From an uncultured bacterium (GTDB taxonomy: Bacteria > Vulcanimicrobiota > Xenobia > Xenobiales > Xenobiaceae): a DNA stretch of 64,000 nucleotides. The position numbers and the translations under genes are program-made. Shown piece by piece: positions 44,086 through 53,199 of the stretch (its first letter is position 1; the number at the start of each line of letters is the position of its first letter). A model generated the notes under the pieces. The model made no database searches. It was not told where the DNA came from and saw only the letters and a program-made list of their open reading frames with translations. The DNA is taken from NCBI GenBank assembly GCA_934644775.1, contig CAKUDB010000012.1, positions 6,663 to 70,662 on the forward strand, given 5' to 3'.

Positions 44086-44913
44086 TTGAAGTCTATTAAG
44101 CGATTTATTGCAGTTCTAGCTTTTATAGGTATATGTTCCGTACCGGCAGCAGCTTTAACTGGGCCAGACGAAGGAGCCAACGCTGCTTTAGAAGTGAATA
44201 AGCTTGGCTCAACTTTAACCCAGGAGGTTCCTGTTTCTATATCTAGCGAAGGAGAGCTAAAAACACCAGAATTAGCTCCTAGAGAGAATAAAGCTGCGGC
44301 TGCTACCAAGAATAATTCCAGCGCTTCAGCTTCAGGAGAGGTTTCTAAGAAAAAGACGGGCAACAAATATGGTATGCCTAATATTTATATTAAGGTTTCC
44401 GGCGTAGTTTACGAGCGCGTGGCTCCAGCTCAGGGGAGTCACCATCGCCGTTCTTTGGCCTCTCGAGGTGCCAAAGATGTGAGCGTAGTAGCTCGCCGTA
44501 AGATGATCGATTTTAATTTAACTCCGATAATTTGCAAATATGCAGAAGCCTATAAGTTAGATCCTTGGCTGGTACGGGCCGTTATTGAAACGGAATCTAA
44601 TTTTCATCCTTACGCAGGTTCATCGGCAGGAGCGGGTGGTCTTATGCAGCTTATGCCTGCTACCGCTTCTAGTTTAGGGTGTCGCGACCGTTTCGATCCT
44701 GAATCGAATATCGCTGCCGGTTGCCGCTACTTGCGCCAAATGCTCAACACCTTTGGTGGAGATTATAATTTGGCTATAGCTGCCTATAATGCTGGTCCAG
44801 GCAACGTGCGCAATTATGGGGGGATTCCCCCTTTTAGAGAGACTATTAACTATGTTAATAAAGTCACCAAGCTTTGGCACAAAACTAAGAAGGCGGCAGC
44901 AGCAAAAAAGTAA
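44086..44913 (+). CDS. Lytic transglycosylase (SLT domain)
   Basis: 275 residues: a signal peptide (residues 1-23), a variable Ser/Ala-rich spacer to about 150, then an SLT domain with catalytic Glu in AVIETESNFHP, GLMQLMPATASSLG and AAYNAGPGNVRNYGG. It cleaves the glycan strands of peptidoglycan in the periplasm or cell wall, leaving 1,6-anhydro ends. The start is a TTG with GAGAGG about 12 bases upstream; no ATG of comparable fit is available. The gene is alone, with its own promoter. Confidence 0.9.
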   Translation: MKSIKRFIAVLAFIGICSVPAAALTGPDEGANAALEVNKLGSTLTQEVPVSISSEGELKTPELAPRENKAAAATKNNSSASASGEVSKKKTGNKYGMPNIYIKVSGVVYERVAPAQGSHHRRSLASRGAKDVSVVARRKMIDFNLTPIICKYAEAYKLDPWLVRAVIETESNFHPYAGSSAGAGGLMQLMPATASSLGCRDRFDPESNIAAGCRYLRQMLNTFGGDYNLAIAAYNAGPGNVRNYGGIPPFRETINYVNKVTKLWHKTKKAAAAKK

Positions 44914-44997
44914 CAGGGTAGGGGCATAGCTTAGTTTTCAATTTGTAGAAAAATTGCCCTCACTTAAGAAGATTATCTAGCTTGGGGGGATATTCTC

Positions 44998-45025
44998 TTG
45001 ACAAAAAGTTACTTTTGAGTAGAAT
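44998..45025 (+). promoter_or_regulatory. Promoter of tRNA-Trp
   Basis: A consensus TTGACA and a TAGAAT are separated by 16 bases, 55 bases before the mature tRNA 5' end. The promoter lies inside an imperfect inverted repeat (GGGGGATATTC ... GAATATTCCCC). Confidence 0.8.
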
Positions 45026-45079
45026 ATTCCCCGTAAGCTCTTCGATTGAATCTGTCAATCGGGGGAAGATTTACCAGCT

Positions 45080-45155
45080 AGGGGTATAGTTTAGTTGGTA
45101 GAGCGACGGTCTCCAAAACCGTAGGTCGCGAGTTCGAGTCTTGCTGCCCCTGCCA
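45080..45155 (+). tRNA. trnW: tRNA-Trp (anticodon CCA)
   Basis: 76 nt cloverleaf with encoded CCA tail. Acceptor AGGGGTA pairs with TGCCCCT (one G-T). The anticodon stem ACGGT/ACCGT encloses loop CTCCAAA with anticodon CCA. The T arm holds GTTCGAGTC. It has its own promoter and terminator. Confidence 0.96.
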
Positions 45156-45160
45156 CAAAA

Positions 45161-45199
45161 GCGAGCGTTTGGCTAAGGTCAAAGGTTCGTTTTTTTTTT
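45161..45199 (+). terminator. Terminator of tRNA-Trp
   Basis: CGAGCGTTTG pairs with CAAAGGTTCG (one mismatch, one G-T) and is followed by ten T residues. Confidence 0.85.
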
Positions 45200-45281
45200 G
45201 CCTTTTTTGTAGCAGTCGCATTACAGCCTCTATACAACTGGTGCAAATGCCTATAGGTAAAGGATAAGATCGCCAAATATC

Positions 45282-46067
45282 TTAGAGATTATCGCGCCCC
45301 ATTTTCACATGATTGTTATAATACTGGCCGTGATTTTGAGTAAAATGGCCATATTGAATAGCAAAGCGCGGGCAGCGGTGCAAACAGCCTAAACACATGA
45401 TACATTCTTTCACTGTCCAAGTAGGCTTTTTATTTTTTAATTTTATAGCTTGTATAGGACATTTCTTGGCGCAAAAGCCGCAACCGATACACTTATTTTC
45501 TACGTGAAAATGTTTAGTTTGGCGCAAGTGGGGATAGAATAAGCTTTTGCCCAGTTTAGCTATAAAGGTAGGCATTTTAAATCGCATAAAATCGCCACAG
45601 CAGCGCTCTTTTAGCTTATCGACAATAAAATTTATCTGCTCTTCAGCTTTATCGCTAATAGCTCTCACTTTTTGCTTATTACTTAAATCGAAAAATGGCG
45701 TCCAAGTATCGGGCATTTTAACGCTAAAAAAAGCAGCAATAGGTAAACCTTGGGCACTCATCAATTCATTGGCGAAATAGCCTGTCTGCCCCGGAGTAGT
45801 ACCGTAAGTTGCCGTAAAATATACATAAGGCTGACTGTCGCTGTCAGTTTCAAATCTGATTTTACTAAGAAACTCTTCCACTATAGAAGGTAAAGCCAGA
45901 CAATAAGTAGGACAAACAATACCTAAAGGCTCGCCTTTAGGAAGTTTGTAGAGCAAATTGTTCCGATGTAAACATTCAGCTATATAGTAAGTTTCGTCGT
46001 TATATACTTTAGCTAAGCGCTCAGCTACATATTGGCTATTTCCGGTAGCGGAAAAATAAAAAATCAT
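45282..46067 (-). CDS. EFR1-family ferredoxin-flavodoxin protein
   Basis: 261 residues. The N-terminal flavodoxin-like domain has YFSATGNSQYVAE (FMN phosphate loop) and CPTYCLALPSIVEEFL. The C-terminal part has two [4Fe-4S] motifs, CIGCGFCAKKCPIQAI and CIMCLGCLHRCPRFAI. Such EFR1 proteins are common in gut anaerobes and shuttle electrons; their partners are not known. ATG 46067 has AAGGAGGG about ten bases upstream, so the 17 extra residues of the longest frame are left out. It lies alone on the minus strand. Confidence 0.9.
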   Translation of the reverse strand: MIFYFSATGNSQYVAERLAKVYNDETYYIAECLHRNNLLYKLPKGEPLGIVCPTYCLALPSIVEEFLSKIRFETDSDSQPYVYFTATYGTTPGQTGYFANELMSAQGLPIAAFFSVKMPDTWTPFFDLSNKQKVRAISDKAEEQINFIVDKLKERCCGDFMRFKMPTFIAKLGKSLFYPHLRQTKHFHVENKCIGCGFCAKKCPIQAIKLKNKKPTWTVKECIMCLGCLHRCPRFAIQYGHFTQNHGQYYNNHVKMGRDNL

Positions 46068-46326
46068 AGCAGCTCGGCCCTCCTTGTTCAGAGATTTTTT
46101 CATCTCGATTGGCCTCAATATTTGACGATCTTAGGCCAATAACGACATAGTCTTTTCTTTCTAGAAAATAGTGGAGAAAAACTTCTTTTACTTGGTCTGA
46201 AAAGGGAATTAAGTTGGCAGCTTAAAGTGCTGAATCGAAAAGGTTAAAGAGAGCATTTTAGGGGGAAATGATCAAGAACGCCAAAATAAAGCGATAAGTT
46301 CAAAAAGTAAAAACTTAGGAGAGCGT

Positions 46327-47208
46327 ATGGCTGAACTTATACAAGTTGCCGAGCATACATACTATATAGATTTATTATCTAAGGTTGGCCTTTATATTTC
46401 CGAACCGGGAGAAGCTATCCTTATTGACAGCAGCAATGCCGAATCGGTTAAAGTTATCAGTTCTATTTTGGATGAGCATAACTTAAAATTGCGTTGTATA
46501 TTAAACACTCACTCTCATGCTGACCATATTGGCAGTAACTATGCCTTACAAGAACGCTATCAATGTCCAATTTATGCCAGCGGTTTGGAAGTAGCTTTTA
46601 TTAAAGATCCTCTGCTGGCGGCTTGTTACCTCTACGGTGGCTATCCTTATAAGGCTATGCGCCATCAATTCTTTATGGCTAAATCCAGTTGCTGTGAAGA
46701 TATACAAAAGGCTCATTTACCCGAAGGCTTCGAGTTTAAAGTTCTCAGCGGTCATGCTATGCACATGACGGCTATCCGTACTCCTGATAATATTTGGTTT
46801 ACTGGTGATATTGCTTGTGCTCCTGAAGTCTTGAAGCGTTATCCCATTGCTTTTACCTACAACACTACCAAATATCTAGAGTCGCTAGAAGAAGCCCGTC
46901 GCCTTGAAGGGGAGCTCTTTATTTGCGCTCACGCTAAGCCTATGGCCGATTTGAATTTATTGCTCGATTTTAATCGTCAAGTTATGGAAGGCTTATTTGA
47001 GGCTATTAAAGATAGCTGTGCTCAAGGGCCGAAAAATTTTGAGCTTATTGCCAAAGACGTTTTTGATCGTTATAAAATGCACGCCAGTCAGATGATCTAC
47101 GGCAATTCGGCTCCGACTTTGCGCTCTCACATTACTCATTTAGTCGATAGCCATCAACTAAAAGTAGTGGCCCAAGACAATATGATCAAGTTTGCCATTA
47201 AAAATTAA
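46327..47208 (+). CDS. Metallo-beta-lactamase-fold hydrolase
   Basis: 293 residues. The metal-binding motif is NTHSHADHIGSN near residue 60, followed by LSGHAMHMTA near 140, WFTGDIAC near 158 and CAHAKP near 197. This gives the dinuclear zinc site of glyoxalase II-like hydrolases. An extra C-terminal domain of about 80 residues is present. The substrate is unknown, possibly a thioester. AGGAG lies before the ATG, and an acetyltransferase gene starts 25 bases after the stop. Confidence 0.85.
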   Translation: MAELIQVAEHTYYIDLLSKVGLYISEPGEAILIDSSNAESVKVISSILDEHNLKLRCILNTHSHADHIGSNYALQERYQCPIYASGLEVAFIKDPLLAACYLYGGYPYKAMRHQFFMAKSSCCEDIQKAHLPEGFEFKVLSGHAMHMTAIRTPDNIWFTGDIACAPEVLKRYPIAFTYNTTKYLESLEEARRLEGELFICAHAKPMADLNLLLDFNRQVMEGLFEAIKDSCAQGPKNFELIAKDVFDRYKMHASQMIYGNSAPTLRSHITHLVDSHQLKVVAQDNMIKFAIKN

Positions 47209-47232
47209 GATAAAAGCGGGGAATCTTCGATT

Positions 47233-47760
47233 ATGGCTTTACCTTTTGATAAATTACAAACCGAGCGTTTAACTTTAGTTCCCAGCAGTATAGATTATTG
47301 TGATGATATTTACCGCGAATTTACTTCCGAAGTAGCTCGCTATATGATTCCCCAACCTTCTGAAGATAAGCAAGAGACTGTCAAATTCTTAGAAGAATGC
47401 CAGCAAGCTTTTGAATTAGCTACCGATTTAGAAGTAATTATTTTAGATAGTAAAAGTGGCGAATTTTTGGGCTGTTTGGGAGTACTTGGTTTAAATAGAA
47501 AGACGCCTAGTTTAGGTTTATGGCTTAAAAAAAGTGCTTGGGGCCAGGGTTATGGCCAAGAAGCTGTGCGCTCTGTGTTGGATTGGCTAAGGCATTACAG
47601 GCAGTATCGCTATATACTTTATCCTGTAGATAGAGATAATACGGCTAGCCGCCATTTAATCGAAAGTTGCGGAGGCGTTTTAGATAACGTCTACGCCGAA
47701 AAAAATACACTCGGTCGTGTACTGAATGTTTGTGAGTATCATATCGATCTTAAACAGTAA
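47233..47760 (+). CDS. GNAT-family N-acetyltransferase (RimJ/RimL-like)
   Basis: 175 residues with the GNAT order: LQTERLTLVPSSI at the start, GCLGVLGLNRKTPSLGLWL, then the acetyl-CoA loop KKSAWGQGYGQEAVRSVLDWL near residue 98. The sequence fits RimJ/RimL-type acetylases of protein N-termini or small amines. It is probably translated with the metallo-hydrolase upstream. Confidence 0.86.
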   Translation: MALPFDKLQTERLTLVPSSIDYCDDIYREFTSEVARYMIPQPSEDKQETVKFLEECQQAFELATDLEVIILDSKSGEFLGCLGVLGLNRKTPSLGLWLKKSAWGQGYGQEAVRSVLDWLRHYRQYRYILYPVDRDNTASRHLIESCGGVLDNVYAEKNTLGRVLNVCEYHIDLKQ

Positions 47761-47837
47761 TTGGCTAATATCGCCTTTAGTTTTAATATCGCCTTTGGTT
47801 GTAAGTAAAATAATAATTATAAGGAGCAGAGTAAAAA

Positions 47838-48452
47838 ATGAAAGTTCTTTTAGTTAATGGCAGTCCGCGTCCTCAGGGGTGTACCTTTACAGCCCTTTCG
47901 GAAATGAAAGATCAATTTGAAAAATTAGGTATCGAGACGGAAATTTTCCAAATTGGTGCTAAGCCTATTCGCGGTTGTATCGGCTGTCGTCAGTGTCGCA
48001 AGATTGGCAAGTGCATTTTCAATGATGATATAGCCAACGCTTTATTAGAAAAAATGCTGGAAGCTGACGGTATCGTTTTAGGCAGTCCTGTCTATTTTGC
48101 CGGCCCCAATGGAGCTTTTTGTGCAGCTTTAGATCGTGTTATTTATGCTGCTCCCAATTTAAGTGATAAGGTTTGTGCGGCGGTAGTTAGTACTCGCCGC
48201 GGCGGCGCTAGCGCCGCTTATGATCGCTTAAATAAATACTTCACAGCCAGAAATTGCCAAGTAGCTTCAGCCAGTTTCTGGAACTCTGTCCATGGCAATA
48301 CTCCCGACGAAGTGCGCCAAGATTTGGAAGGTTTGCAAACTTTGCGCAATTTAGCTATAAATATGGCCGCTATGTTGAAAAACCAACACCGTGAAGGTGC
48401 TTTCAAACCCGAACGCGATACCGCCAAAGTGCACACTAATTTTATCCGCTAA
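47838..48452 (+). CDS. NADPH-dependent FMN reductase-type flavoprotein
   Basis: 204 residues. A flavodoxin-like fold has LLVNGSPRPQGCT (FMN phosphate loop) and IVLGSPVYFAGP (isoalloxazine loop). The segment RGCIGCRQCRKIGKCIFNDD matches the Cys-bearing 'iron-sulfur flavoprotein' subgroup of NADPH-dependent FMN reductases. It is probably a quinone, flavin or metal reductase of redox defence. AAGGAGCAG precedes the ATG. Confidence 0.87.
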   Translation: MKVLLVNGSPRPQGCTFTALSEMKDQFEKLGIETEIFQIGAKPIRGCIGCRQCRKIGKCIFNDDIANALLEKMLEADGIVLGSPVYFAGPNGAFCAALDRVIYAAPNLSDKVCAAVVSTRRGGASAAYDRLNKYFTARNCQVASASFWNSVHGNTPDEVRQDLEGLQTLRNLAINMAAMLKNQHREGAFKPERDTAKVHTNFIR

Positions 48453-48532
48453 AATATATACAAAAATACTGATGTATTGCGGCGGCGCATTTACGTGCCG
48501 CCAGCTAAATTTTCTCTAGCAGACAATATTTG

Positions 48533-49648
48533 ATGTTTAATTTTTCTTTTAACCAACTGTCTGTAAAGCGCTGGACTGTCGGAGCGGCTGTCTTAGCTGT
48601 TTCTTGCTCTTTAACAGCTTGCAGTCGCTACTTTTCTGACGGTGAAGCTCAAAATGCCAATAAAGTGGTAGTTTTGACGCCTTTTCCTAATGCTACAGCT
48701 GAGGAATTGGCAGCAGCTTTTACAGCTGAAACTGGTATTCAAGTAGAACAAGTACTAGATAGCACTACTAAAATTTTGGCTCGTTTGCGTATAGAAAAGC
48801 GCAATCCACGCGGCGACGTTTGGTATAGTGGCGGAGGTTGCATTCCTTTTATGACCGCTGTCAAAGAAGATTTGCTCGCTCCTTATATCCCCAAAGAGCA
48901 TAGCCAAATTCCGGAAAAACGCGGCAATTTAACTATGCGCGATAAATCTTGGCGTTGGTTGCCCTTAGCTATCGTTTCGCAAGGATATTGTTATAATCCG
49001 CAAGTTACGCCATATAGCGAAATACCTAAAACTTGGGACGAATTGGCTTTATCAAAATGGAAAGGTCAAATCGAAATGTGGGATCCGGCTGACAGCGGTA
49101 CTTCCATGTTATTTTTGGCTGCCGCTATTCAGCGCTATAAAAAGCCCAATGGAGACGAAAGCGTCGGCTGGGAATATTTAACTAAGGTTTTCCATAATTT
49201 AAAACGCTACACTAGAGAAGGTAAGCCGGCCTTTTCTGTAGCTCGTGGTGATACAAAAATAGGTTTACATTTTGAAAGTCAGTATTTAGAATTTTTAGAC
49301 CAACAGCGCAGTGATGATCAATTATCTCATGTACAAGATAATATAGCCTGGTATTTGCCGCCGGAAAGTCCGGTTATTGCCGACGCTATTGCTTTAATAA
49401 AAGATTGTCCTCACCCTGAAAACGGTCGCCGTTTTATCGATTTTTGTTTATCTAGTGAAGGTCAGAAGATTATCAATGGTTATTTTTTTTCTATAGATCC
49501 AACTTTGCCTCCGCCTAAAGGTCTTAAAGAGGTAACTTTAGATACTTTGTTGGAGCGAGCTCAAAAGCTCGATTTGGAGTGGACAGCAGAAAATTACGAC
49601 CGCTTGCGCAAGCAGTGGCAAAATACCGTTGAAGCTGCTAATAACTGA
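48533..49648 (+). CDS. ABC-transporter substrate-binding lipoprotein
   Basis: 371 residues. A lipobox at SLTAC (about residue 28) anchors it outside the membrane. The mature part is a family 1 solute-binding fold of the ferric-iron/polyamine/phosphonate type: VVVLTPFPNATAEELAAAF, YSGGGCIPF and KWKGQIEMWDPADSGTS. No clear ribosome-binding site precedes the start; ATG 48533 is one codon inside a possible TTG. The ATPase gene follows after 15 bases, but no permease gene is adjacent. Confidence 0.88.
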   Translation: MFNFSFNQLSVKRWTVGAAVLAVSCSLTACSRYFSDGEAQNANKVVVLTPFPNATAEELAAAFTAETGIQVEQVLDSTTKILARLRIEKRNPRGDVWYSGGGCIPFMTAVKEDLLAPYIPKEHSQIPEKRGNLTMRDKSWRWLPLAIVSQGYCYNPQVTPYSEIPKTWDELALSKWKGQIEMWDPADSGTSMLFLAAAIQRYKKPNGDESVGWEYLTKVFHNLKRYTREGKPAFSVARGDTKIGLHFESQYLEFLDQQRSDDQLSHVQDNIAWYLPPESPVIADAIALIKDCPHPENGRRFIDFCLSSEGQKIINGYFFSIDPTLPPPKGLKEVTLDTLLERAQKLDLEWTAENYDRLRKQWQNTVEAANN

Positions 49649-49663
49649 CAAGAATAAGATGAT

Positions 49664-50788
49664 ATGAGTACTATAAAAATTGAACACTTAAAAAAGTCCT
49701 ACGGTGACAGTTTGGCTGTCGATGATTTGTCTTTAGAGTTACAAGACGGAGAACTTTTTGCTTTGTTAGGTTCTTCTGGTTGTGGTAAAACTACTACCTT
49801 GCGCTGTATTGCTGGCTTGGAAGAATTAGATTCTGGCAAGATTTGTTTAGATGGAGAAGATATTTCCCAAATTCCAGCCTGTGATCGCGATTTTGGTATG
49901 GTTTTTCAAAATTATGCCCTTTTTCCTCATTTGAATATAGCTGAGAATGTGGCCTATGGACTTATGGCTAAGCGCTATCGTCATGCGAATTTTTTAGGTA
50001 AGGCTGCAGTTCTGTGGCGCTCGGTTAGCGGCAGCTTAACTGCTGAAGATAAAAAAGCTGTCCATGAAGTTTTGGAATTAGTTGAACTTAATGGTTATGC
50101 TTCACGTTTGCCTTCACAACTTTCCGGAGGACAACAGCAACGAGCCGCTTTAGCTAGAGCTTTAGTTACTAAGCCGAAAATTTTACTTTTTGATGAACCG
50201 CTTGGCGCTTTAGACGTAAAATTGCGCCTTAAAATGCGCGAAGAAATACGCAATATCCAACGCCGAGCCGGCATTACTGCTCTATATGTTACCCACGACC
50301 AAGAGGAGGCTTTGGCTGTTTCTGATCGCTTAGCCTTAATGGATAAAGGCCAAATTGTGCAAATCGGTCAGCCAGAAGAGCTTTATTCCAAGCCAGCTAA
50401 CAAATTTGCCGCCGAATTTATTGGCTTTGGCAATATTTTGGCTGCTACAGTAAATGAAGATAAAACGGTAAGCCTGGAGGGAGGCTTAGTATTGCAGAAT
50501 ATACAGGTGCCGCCAACTTTAGCTAAAGGTAAAATTTACGCAGCTATACGCCCGGAAAAACTTAAGTTAAGTACCAACACTATTAACGGCAGCCCAAATT
50601 GTTTTACGGCTAAAGTTACTTCCCGCATGTTTATGGGCAACTTTATTAAATATACCGTTTTATGCCAAGGCCAAACTTTTACTGTAAATATTGCTGCCGA
50701 TCAAGGTAAGAATGAAAAACAACCACAATTGGGACAAGAATTGATATTGTATATTCCGCCTGAAAGTGTAGTATTGGTAAAAAAATAA
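49664..50788 (+). CDS. ABC-transporter ATP-binding protein (FbpC/PotA type)
   Basis: 374 residues. Walker A is LGSSGCGKTT, the Q-loop is VFQNYALFPH, the signature is LSGGQQQRAALARAL, Walker B is ILLFDEPLG, and the H-loop is VTHDQ. A C-terminal TOBE domain (about 270-374) is present. About 20 extra residues (YRHANFLGKAAVLWRSVSG) lie between the Q-loop and the signature. It pairs with the binding protein upstream; the missing permease must be elsewhere or fused. A terminator closes the two-gene unit. Confidence 0.9.
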   Translation: MSTIKIEHLKKSYGDSLAVDDLSLELQDGELFALLGSSGCGKTTTLRCIAGLEELDSGKICLDGEDISQIPACDRDFGMVFQNYALFPHLNIAENVAYGLMAKRYRHANFLGKAAVLWRSVSGSLTAEDKKAVHEVLELVELNGYASRLPSQLSGGQQQRAALARALVTKPKILLFDEPLGALDVKLRLKMREEIRNIQRRAGITALYVTHDQEEALAVSDRLALMDKGQIVQIGQPEELYSKPANKFAAEFIGFGNILAATVNEDKTVSLEGGLVLQNIQVPPTLAKGKIYAAIRPEKLKLSTNTINGSPNCFTAKVTSRMFMGNFIKYTVLCQGQTFTVNIAADQGKNEKQPQLGQELILYIPPESVVLVKK

Positions 50789-50827
50789 TCGGTAGTTAAA
50801 TTATATTGTGTCGTAAAAGGTTAAAGC

Positions 50828-50859
50828 AGATCCTTAAGCTATTTGAGGATCTTTTTTTC
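50828..50859 (+). terminator. Terminator after the ABC ATPase gene
   Basis: AGATCCTTAA pairs with TTGAGGATCT around a short loop, followed by TTTTTTTCTCC. It belongs to the GATCCT...AGGATC hairpin family seen at 24084 and 63838. Confidence 0.85.
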
Positions 50860-50864
50860 TCCTG

Positions 50865-51292
50865 CTACTTCTCCATCAACCAATCGGCAATATCGACAAT
50901 GCGGACGCCTTCGTATTGGTACTCTTCGTTTCCACTTCTAGCAATAACCATTTTAGGATAAGCGTCTCTTATTTTTAGCAAAGGAACTACTTCGCGCTGG
51001 AATGTTTTAGGAATACTTGTGTTATCAGATACTTGAATATAAAACTTTTTGCTACGACGTATAGCCACAAAATCTATTTCTTTCTTGTATAAGACGCCTA
51101 CATATACTTCATAGCCACGACGCAATAATTCTATAGCTACTATATTTTTCAAAACGCGACCATAATCCATATTTTTAGTGCCAAGCTTGGCGTAGCGGAA
51201 GGTATGATCGCATAAGTAGAATTTGTCGTTATATACTTTGCTTCCGTTTTTCGATAGTAGAATTTTGCTAGAGGCCCGTTGATAGTAGGATT
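50865..51292 (-). pseudogene. Truncated DUF4143/AAA_14-type ATPase, C-terminal remnant
   Basis: The open frame of about 140 codons encodes the typical tail of the DUF4143 ATPase family: NDKFYLCDHTFRYAKLG, then ENIV-like KNIVAIELLRRGYEVYVG, KEIDFVAIR and VIVD-like VRIVDIADWL. The N-terminal AAA_14 ATPase domain (about 250 residues) is missing, and a stop codon lies directly upstream in frame. A segment in another frame upstream (about 51296-51340) looks like further decayed sequence. It was probably cut when the hydrogenase genes arrived. Confidence 0.75.
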
Positions 51293-51363
51293 TTTAATAA
51301 TATATTGTCGAAAGCGGAGGGCAAGGGATTGGAAGTTCAAAAGTTGGAAGGAGTGAAAGCCCT

Positions 51364-53199
51364 TTGAGCAGACTAGATATAAAAACTGCCAGCAAGGCGC
51401 AAACTGTTGTTGATCGCCTGTATAAGGACATGGAGCGTAGAATCGCCTCTAGTCCTCCAGGATTATGTCCCATTGATATGTCATTGACATTTTTGCAACT
51501 CTGCCATGCTCAGTCATGCGGTAAATGTGTACCCTGTCGTATCGGACTTGGGCAGCTTACCACACTTATGGGACAGGTTCTCGATGGTACTGGCACCATG
51601 CAAACCATCGACATTATTGAAAAAACAGCTCATGCGATTGTCGCCTCTGCTGACTGCGCCATTGGACGCGATGCGGCTCAATTGGTGCTAAGCGGCTTTG
51701 AGGGCTTCTACGATGATTATGTGAATCATGTGCAGCACCATCGCTGTCTGGCTTCGTTACAAAACCCGGTTCCTTGCGTATCGCTGTGTCCAGCTGGTGT
51801 CGATGTGCCTGGTTATATTGCTCTCGTACGCGAAGGACGATATGCGGATGCCGTGCGCCTTATTCGCAAAGATAATCCCATGCCGGTTTCTTGCGCCTAC
51901 ATTTGTGAGCATCCGTGCGAGGCGCGCTGCCGCCGCAATATGGTCGATGCCCCTATCAATATTCGTGGACTCAAGCGTTACGCAGTCGACAATGCAGGCA
52001 ATGTGCCCAATCCTCCCTGTGCAGAAGATACTGGCAAGCGTGTAGCTATTATTGGTGGTGGCCCCAGCGGTCTTTCTTGTGCCTATTACCTGCGCCTTAT
52101 GGGCCATGGTGTTACGATCTTTGAAGAGAAAAAGCAACTTGGCGGTATGCTTCGCTACGGTATTCCGGCTTATCGTTTTCCTCGAGAAAAGCTGGATGCA
52201 GAAATCGCTTCTATTTTGGACTGTGGCATAGAAGTACATACCAACGTCACTGTTGGAAAAGATATTCCCTTTGAACAGCTGCATAGAGATTATGATTGTC
52301 TTTACGTTGCTATCGGTGCCCATACGGACAAAAAGACCGGCATTCCAGGAGAAGACAGTAAAAATGTTATGTCAGCCGTGGAGATGTTGCGAGCTATTGG
52401 CGACGATGTAATGCCAGATTTTACTGGTAAGCATGTTGTGGTCATTGGTGGTGGCAATGTGGCTATGGATGTGACGAGAAGTTCTGTGCGCCTCGGTGCT
52501 GCCAGTGTTACTTGCGTTTATCGCCGAAGGATCGAGGATATGACCGCTCTTCCCGACGAGGTACAAGGTGCCATTGCCGAGGGAGCAGAGATTCGTGAAC
52601 TTTGTGCTCCTATGCGTATTGAAGCTAACGAAGATGGCGAAGCTACCGCTCTCTGGGTGCAGCCGCAAATTATAGGTTTTGCCGACAAAGCAGGCCGTCC
52701 GCGTCCAGAAACAGCAGCTCAGCCCGAAGAACGCATACCTGCAGATATTATCGTTGTGGCCATTGGGCAAGGCGTGGAGATCGCCGGCTTCGCACAAACT
52801 GGTATTCCCATTCGCAGGGGAACATTTATGGTTGAGAGCTCCAGTCAAGTCGACAATATGGAGAACGTCTTTGCCGGCGGTGACTGTGTCACCGGCCCCG
52901 CTACCGCTATCCGAGCTATTGCGGCAGGTAAAGTTGCGGCCGCCAATATTGACGAGCAACTTGGTTTCCATCATGAGATTCGCACGGATGTGGAAATTCC
53001 CGCACCGCATCTTTCTGTATGCCCTGCGCGAGGTCGCGTCAATACTAAAGAACGTGAGGCTGCGCAGCGCAAATACGATTTTGAAGATATCGAATGTGGC
53101 ATGACGCACGAAGAAGCCTGTGCAGAGAGTGCTCGCTGCTTACGTTGCGACCACTTTGGCTACGGCATCTTCAAAGGAGGGAGGATAGAAAGATGGTAA
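51364..53199 (+). CDS. NuoF/GltD-like FAD-dependent oxidoreductase of the hydrogenase unit
   Basis: 611 residues. The N-terminal 110 residues are the iron-sulfur part of NuoF (HAQSCGKCVPCRIG, then SADCAIG). The rest is a GltD-like NAD(P)H-dependent flavoprotein: CAYICEHPCEARCRR (clusters), GGGPSGLSCAYYLRL (FAD) and GGGNVAMDVTRSS (NADPH). It should pass electrons between NAD(P)H and the hydrogenase encoded next. The FMN/NADH domain of true NuoF is absent. The start is TTG 51364 with AAGGAG about ten bases upstream. Leu codons CTT/CTC are more frequent than in neighbours, suggesting foreign origin. Confidence 0.9.
   Translation: MSRLDIKTASKAQTVVDRLYKDMERRIASSPPGLCPIDMSLTFLQLCHAQSCGKCVPCRIGLGQLTTLMGQVLDGTGTMQTIDIIEKTAHAIVASADCAIGRDAAQLVLSGFEGFYDDYVNHVQHHRCLASLQNPVPCVSLCPAGVDVPGYIALVREGRYADAVRLIRKDNPMPVSCAYICEHPCEARCRRNMVDAPINIRGLKRYAVDNAGNVPNPPCAEDTGKRVAIIGGGPSGLSCAYYLRLMGHGVTIFEEKKQLGGMLRYGIPAYRFPREKLDAEIASILDCGIEVHTNVTVGKDIPFEQLHRDYDCLYVAIGAHTDKKTGIPGEDSKNVMSAVEMLRAIGDDVMPDFTGKHVVVIGGGNVAMDVTRSSVRLGAASVTCVYRRRIEDMTALPDEVQGAIAEGAEIRELCAPMRIEANEDGEATALWVQPQIIGFADKAGRPRPETAAQPEERIPADIIVVAIGQGVEIAGFAQTGIPIRRGTFMVESSSQVDNMENVFAGGDCVTGPATAIRAIAAGKVAAANIDEQLGFHHEIRTDVEIPAPHLSVCPARGRVNTKEREAAQRKYDFEDIECGMTHEEACAESARCLRCDHFGYGIFKGGRIERW

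Noticed and set aside
44920..44990. A second tRNA gene
   Set aside because: Only the first 17 bases match tRNA-Trp; no anticodon arm or acceptor closure.
51757..52323. A 188-codon minus-strand frame
   Set aside because: Fully antisense to the NuoF/GltD-like gene, which has clear motifs.
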